Assembly: GCA_964570005.1 (NCBI GenBank)
Contig: CAZMWE010000028.1
Span: 1-13,804, forward strand
Reading direction: 5' to 3'
Source: JAJZCD01 sp964570005
Lineage (GTDB): Bacteria; Patescibacteriota; Saccharimonadia; Saccharimonadales; UBA4665
Length of the DNA: 13,804 bases
The notes beneath the pieces were generated by a model. That model saw nothing but the letters and a program-made list of their open reading frames with translations, had not been told where the DNA came from and did no database searches. Positions 12,125 to 13,804 of this stretch are shown piece by piece. Each line of letters opens with the position of its first letter. The stretch's first letter is position 1. The translations under genes were made by a program, and so were the position numbers.

Positions 12125-13047
12125 ACCGGCACCTCCTCAATAACTTCATACTGTTTAGGCTTCTTAAAACCCTTTAGGTACGGAATGGCAGCGGCCGCTA
12201 TGATACAGGCTGCACCGAGATAGACTAAGCCTGCCGGACGTTCGTGGAAAAACAGTATCCCGAAGAGCATTCCCCAAACAATTTCGAGTAACCCCAAGAT
12301 GCCTGCCGCACCGGCCTCAACGAGCTTTACACCGTGCATACACAACCACGACGAAGCTATGCATACAGCTACAAATGCCAGCAGGTAGCCCCATTGTGCA
12401 CGGGCCTGCAGGCTAGGAGCATGCTCGTGAAGTAGGAATGCTAAAGGGACCGTACCGACCATACCAGTCGCCCAAGCCAGAATATTGGTCTGCGCCGCGT
12501 TATACCGTAACTTCTGTACCGTCAGCATCTGTGCGCCTATAAAGATACCGGCGATCAGGGCTGCAAAGAAGGGGAACGGGGCTGCATGGCCAAGTGAGGA
12601 GCCGAACGTCAGTACCAAGCCTACACCCGCAAGCACGGTGGCGGCACGTTTGTCAGCAGAATAGCGTTCGCCGTTGAATCTCCAACCCAGCACAAACATC
12701 GCCAGAAGGTAGCCAGAATACAGGGTCAGCAGCGTCAACCCAATACCTATGCGAGTAGTGGCATAGTACTGCGAAGGCCCGATAAAAGAATTTACCAGCA
12801 CAAAGCCCGTCAGTAGCCATTTATCTCTGCGCCACCGTATTGATTGCCACACCCGTGTGTAAAGCGCAATGGGTAAAAGGATGGCGATTACAATCAGCGC
12901 TCGAATCCATGACTGCATGAATGGGCCGAAACTATTGCCCATCAGCCGCGTCCATATTCCGTAGCTTCCATAGAAGATAGATGAAAGCACGATCAGGGAC
13001 GAACCAAAAACGGCAGTACCAGTTTTAATTTGTGATTGTTTACGCAT
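12121..13047 (-). CDS. EamA/DMT superfamily transporter
   Basis: This 308-residue inner-membrane protein has ten predicted helices arranged as two five-helix EamA repeats, roughly residues 14-140 and 160-292, as is usual for drug/metabolite transporters that export amino acids or other small metabolites. The first repeat shows SSIFYGSYGIWTRL near its start, where EamA proteins carry a W/G-rich helix. The second repeat ends VEAGAAGILGLLEIVWGMLF then FFHERPAGLVYLGAACII, the typical last two helices with a (G/H)E motif between them. The C-terminal tail is cytosolic and charged (KGFKKPKQYEVIEE). The gene heads an operon with the ornithine-cyclodeaminase-family gene (4-base overlap), which hints at transport of an amino- or imino-acid substrate or product. 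The ribosome binding site is weak (GAAG). Confidence 0.93.
   Translation of the reverse strand: MRKQSQIKTGTAVFGSSLIVLSSIFYGSYGIWTRLMGNSFGPFMQSWIRALIVIAILLPIALYTRVWQSIRWRRDKWLLTGFVLVNSFIGPSQYYATTRIGIGLTLLTLYSGYLLAMFVLGWRFNGERYSADKRAATVLAGVGLVLTFGSSLGHAAPFPFFAALIAGIFIGAQMLTVQKLRYNAAQTNILAWATGMVGTVPLAFLLHEHAPSLQARAQWGYLLAFVAVCIASSWLCMHGVKLVEAGAAGILGLLEIVWGMLFGILFFHERPAGLVYLGAACIIAAAAIPYLKGFKKPKQYEVIEEVPV
12130..12138 (-). promoter_or_regulatory. Near-consensus ribosome binding site, translational coupling
   Basis: GAGGAGGTG on the minus strand ends five bases before the ATG at 12124 and lies within the last codons of the transporter gene. It is the best ribosome binding site in the window and fixes the start of the cyclodeaminase-family gene. 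Confidence 0.85.
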
Positions 13048-13073
13048 AAGTCTTCATTGAACTAGCCGTCCAA

Positions 13074-13102
13074 AGTATTGCATATGTAGTAATTTTTGCT
13101 AA
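13074..13102 (-). promoter_or_regulatory. Candidate promoter of the transporter operon
   Basis: On the minus strand, TTAGCA (13102-13097) and AATACT (13079-13074) lie 17 bases apart, each matching consensus at four of six bases. A TGC immediately before AATACT gives an extended -10. Transcription would begin near 13067, with a leader of about 20 bases to the ATG at 13047. Confidence 0.45.
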
Positions 13103-13104
13103 AC

Positions 13105-13122
13105 TGTTCACCATGTTGAACA
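13105..13122. promoter_or_regulatory. Palindromic candidate operator
   Basis: TGTTCA-CCATGT-TGAACA is a perfect 6-6-6 palindrome whose edge lies two bases upstream of the candidate -35 of the transporter operon. The size and symmetry fit a dimeric helix-turn-helix regulator, and the position fits an activator or an upstream repressor site. No regulator gene is adjacent. Confidence 0.4.
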
Positions 13123-13140
13123 AATCGGACAAGTCAGACA

Positions 13141-13158
13141 CCACCGGCAAGCCGGTGG
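13141..13158. repeat. Subterminal hairpin of the IS, transposase 3' side
   Basis: CCACCGGC-AA-GCCGGTGG is a perfect 8-base stem (or 7 bases with a CAAG loop). This is the kind of imperfectly looped end structure that Y1 transposases bind in single-stranded form. A TCAA, the right-end cleavage tetramer in IS608, lies just beside it on the minus strand (13163-13160), but this may be chance. Confidence 0.6.
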
Positions 13159-13171
13159 CTTGATGAGTAGT

Positions 13172-13188
13172 GTCGCCTAAAAGGCGAC
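13172..13188. repeat. Second hairpin downstream of tnpA
   Basis: GTCGCCT-AAA-AGGCGAC forms a 7-base stem between the transposase stop and the end hairpin. On the minus strand the loop is TTT and no T tract follows, so it is not a clear terminator. It could be the real right-end hairpin or an mRNA 3' structure. Confidence 0.5.
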
Positions 13189-13200
13189 GGTTGTCCCCGC
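13189..13200. repeat. 12-bp inverted repeat flanking tnpA, downstream copy
   Basis: GGTTGTCCCCGC here is the exact reverse complement of GCGGGGACAACC at 13675-13686 on the other side of the transposase gene. In the tnpA mRNA the 5' and 3' untranslated parts could therefore pair over 12 bases. Confidence 0.85.
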
Positions 13201-13218
13201 AACGTTAGTTATCCAATA

Positions 13219-13656
13219 TTAGAAAGTACCTTGTGCCGATGAAGCTTCGTCATCAATCTCTTGTTCCCGGATGTATTTCCTGATGGCAGATTCCTCGAAC
13301 CCGACGGTTGAGATGGCATAGCCCCTTGCCCAAAAGTGTTCGCCAGTGTAGTTCCTCGACTTGCCGCCGAACTCACGGGCAATAGCGATAGCACTTTTGC
13401 CTTTCATGAAGCCAATGACCTCGGAGACTTTATACTTCGGCGGTACTTCAATGAGCATATGGACGTGGTCATGCATGAGATGCCCTTCCAGGATCTTGCA
13501 TTCTTTTTGGTTGGCAAGCTCATGAAAGATACGACCCAAGCGGGGTCGTATCTCACCGTAGAGCTCCCTCCTTCTCCCTTTCGGGATGAAGACCAGGTGA
13601 TACTTACAATCCCACTTGGAGTGGGCTAGACTGTGGTAGTCTACTGATGTGGACAT
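13219..13656 (-). CDS. tnpA: IS200/IS605-family Y1 transposase TnpA
   Basis: This 145-residue HUH single-strand transposase of the Y1 type (REP/IS200 family) cuts and rejoins single-stranded DNA at the element's hairpin ends. The HUH pair is H64-V-H66 in HLMHDHVHMLIEVP, and the catalytic tyrosine is Y128 in AIRKYIREQE; both positions fit IS608 TnpA (His64, His66, Tyr127). Further family features are KYHLVFIPKGRRREL (18-32), the FMKGKSAIAI segment (83-92) and HFWARGYAISTVG (107-119). The length is normal and the frame intact, so it may be active. The ATG at 13656 has an AAAGGA (13672-13667) ten bases upstream. That site lies next to the inverted repeat at 13675-13686. Confidence 0.97.
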   Translation of the reverse strand: MSTSVDYHSLAHSKWDCKYHLVFIPKGRRRELYGEIRPRLGRIFHELANQKECKILEGHLMHDHVHMLIEVPPKYKVSEVIGFMKGKSAIAIAREFGGKSRNYTGEHFWARGYAISTVGFEESAIRKYIREQEIDDEASSAQGTF

Positions 13657-13674
13657 GATTGGTGTTTCCTTTCA

Positions 13675-13686
13675 GCGGGGACAACC
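13675..13686. repeat. 12-bp inverted repeat flanking tnpA, upstream copy
   Basis: GCGGGGACAACC lies two bases beyond the tnpA ribosome binding site region, and its partner is at 13189-13200. Pairing in the mRNA could hide or expose the ribosome binding site. Confidence 0.85.
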
Positions 13687-13689
13687 ATG

Positions 13690-13730
13690 AGCATAATACC
13701 CGACCTTACGGCCGGGTATTATGCTTTTTT
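13690..13730 (+). terminator. Strong intrinsic terminator inside the IS left end
   Basis: AGCATAATACCCG (13690-13702) and CGGGTATTATGCT (13713-13725) form a perfect 13-base stem with a 10-base loop, followed by a T run to 13730 on the plus strand. It would stop plus-strand transcripts, such as an RNA antisense to the start of tnpA. On the minus strand the same hairpin lies in the transposase leader. IS200 is known to carry a hairpin in this place that shields tnpA from outside transcription. Confidence 0.75.
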
Positions 13731-13766
13731 AGGTTGTGCTGCGGAAGGTCAAACCTTTGCGAGTCA

Positions 13767-13783
13767 CACTGGTAGAACCAGTG
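13767..13783. repeat. Subterminal hairpin of the IS, transposase 5' side
   Basis: CACTGGT-AGA-ACCAGTG is a perfect 7-base stem with a 3-base loop, followed by GGATTACC. Its size and its GTCA leader match the hairpin at the other end. The stretch 13731-13766 and the last 20 bases hold nothing else I can identify. Confidence 0.6.
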
Positions 13784-13804
13784 GATTACCTTATGGGGTA
13801 TTTA

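Larger units (their letters stand above)
13133..13790 (-). mobile_element. IS200/IS605-family insertion sequence (tnpA only)
   Basis: The element consists of a Y1 transposase gene on the minus strand flanked by subterminal hairpins rather than terminal inverted repeats. Perfect hairpins lie at 13141-13158 (transposase 3' side) and 13767-13783 (5' side), and each is preceded on the plus strand by GTCA (13133-13136, 13763-13766). The span of about 650 bases is close to that of IS200 (about 0.7 kb). No tnpB is present. The exact ends and target site cannot be fixed from one copy, and the right end may reach the window edge. Confidence 0.7.

Noticed and set aside
13133..13804. IS605-type element with tnpB and guide RNA
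   Set aside because: No tnpB-like frame is present on either strand within the window, so only the tnpA-type (IS200) is supported.
1..13804. CRISPR array, tRNA or rRNA genes
   Set aside because: No regularly spaced repeats, tRNA cloverleaf landmarks or rRNA signatures were seen in the intergenic regions.

Overview
The window looks like a bacterial chromosome segment that uses the standard code 11: TGA is a stop in cyoC, cyoB and others, and TGG encodes Trp. Base composition is moderate. I think a Saccharibacteria (TM7, Candidate Phyla Radiation) genome is most likely. The reasons are a complete proteobacterial-type bo3 quinol oxidase operon, which is known from some environmental TM7 genomes, and several small proteins (about 1.6 kb and 9.1-9.4 kb) that resemble recurring TM7 hypothetical families as I remember them. 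This assignment is inference and was not checked by search.

Layout. Positions 1-867 (+) hold the end of an FtsX/MacB-type permease and its ATPase, an ABC export or lipoprotein-release type pair. Positions 991-1482 (+) encode a membrane-anchored extracytoplasmic protein of unknown function, followed by a hairpin terminator. Positions 1569-1826 (-) encode a small three-helix membrane protein. A divergent promoter region at about 1919-2001 separates it from a 52-residue, Ser/Gly/Asn/Ala-rich protein (2054-2212, +) with a good promoter, a good ribosome binding site and a strong terminator. That terminator is symmetrical and can also end the large minus-strand unit behind it.

The core is the minus-strand run 8418 to 2291: cyoA-cyoB-cyoC-cyoD-cyoE plus a cytosolic beta-lactamase-fold serine hydrolase. 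The five cyo genes overlap or are 3 bases apart, so they form one operon. CyoB keeps the quinol-site, haem, CuB and D/K proton-channel residues at a constant offset of +6 from E. coli CyoB. CyoA lacks the CuA ligands, so the enzyme oxidises quinol rather than cytochrome c. CyoE makes the haem O. Upstream is an uncharacterised membrane protein (9100-8510) that appears to lack a Shine-Dalgarno sequence.

At 9121-9377 (+) is a small coiled-coil-like gene broken by a clean 8-bp tandem duplication. From 13047 down to 9475 (-) runs a second likely operon: an EamA/DMT transporter, a translationally coupled ornithine-cyclodeaminase/mu-crystallin-family enzyme, and a FAD-linked 2-hydroxyacid (D-lactate type) dehydrogenase. 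Such a dehydrogenase could pass electrons to the quinone pool that the Cyo oxidase drains. The right end is an IS200/IS605-family insertion sequence with a Y1 transposase, hairpins at both ends and no tnpB. No tRNA, rRNA or CRISPR was seen, and no stretch longer than 300 bases lacks a gene.
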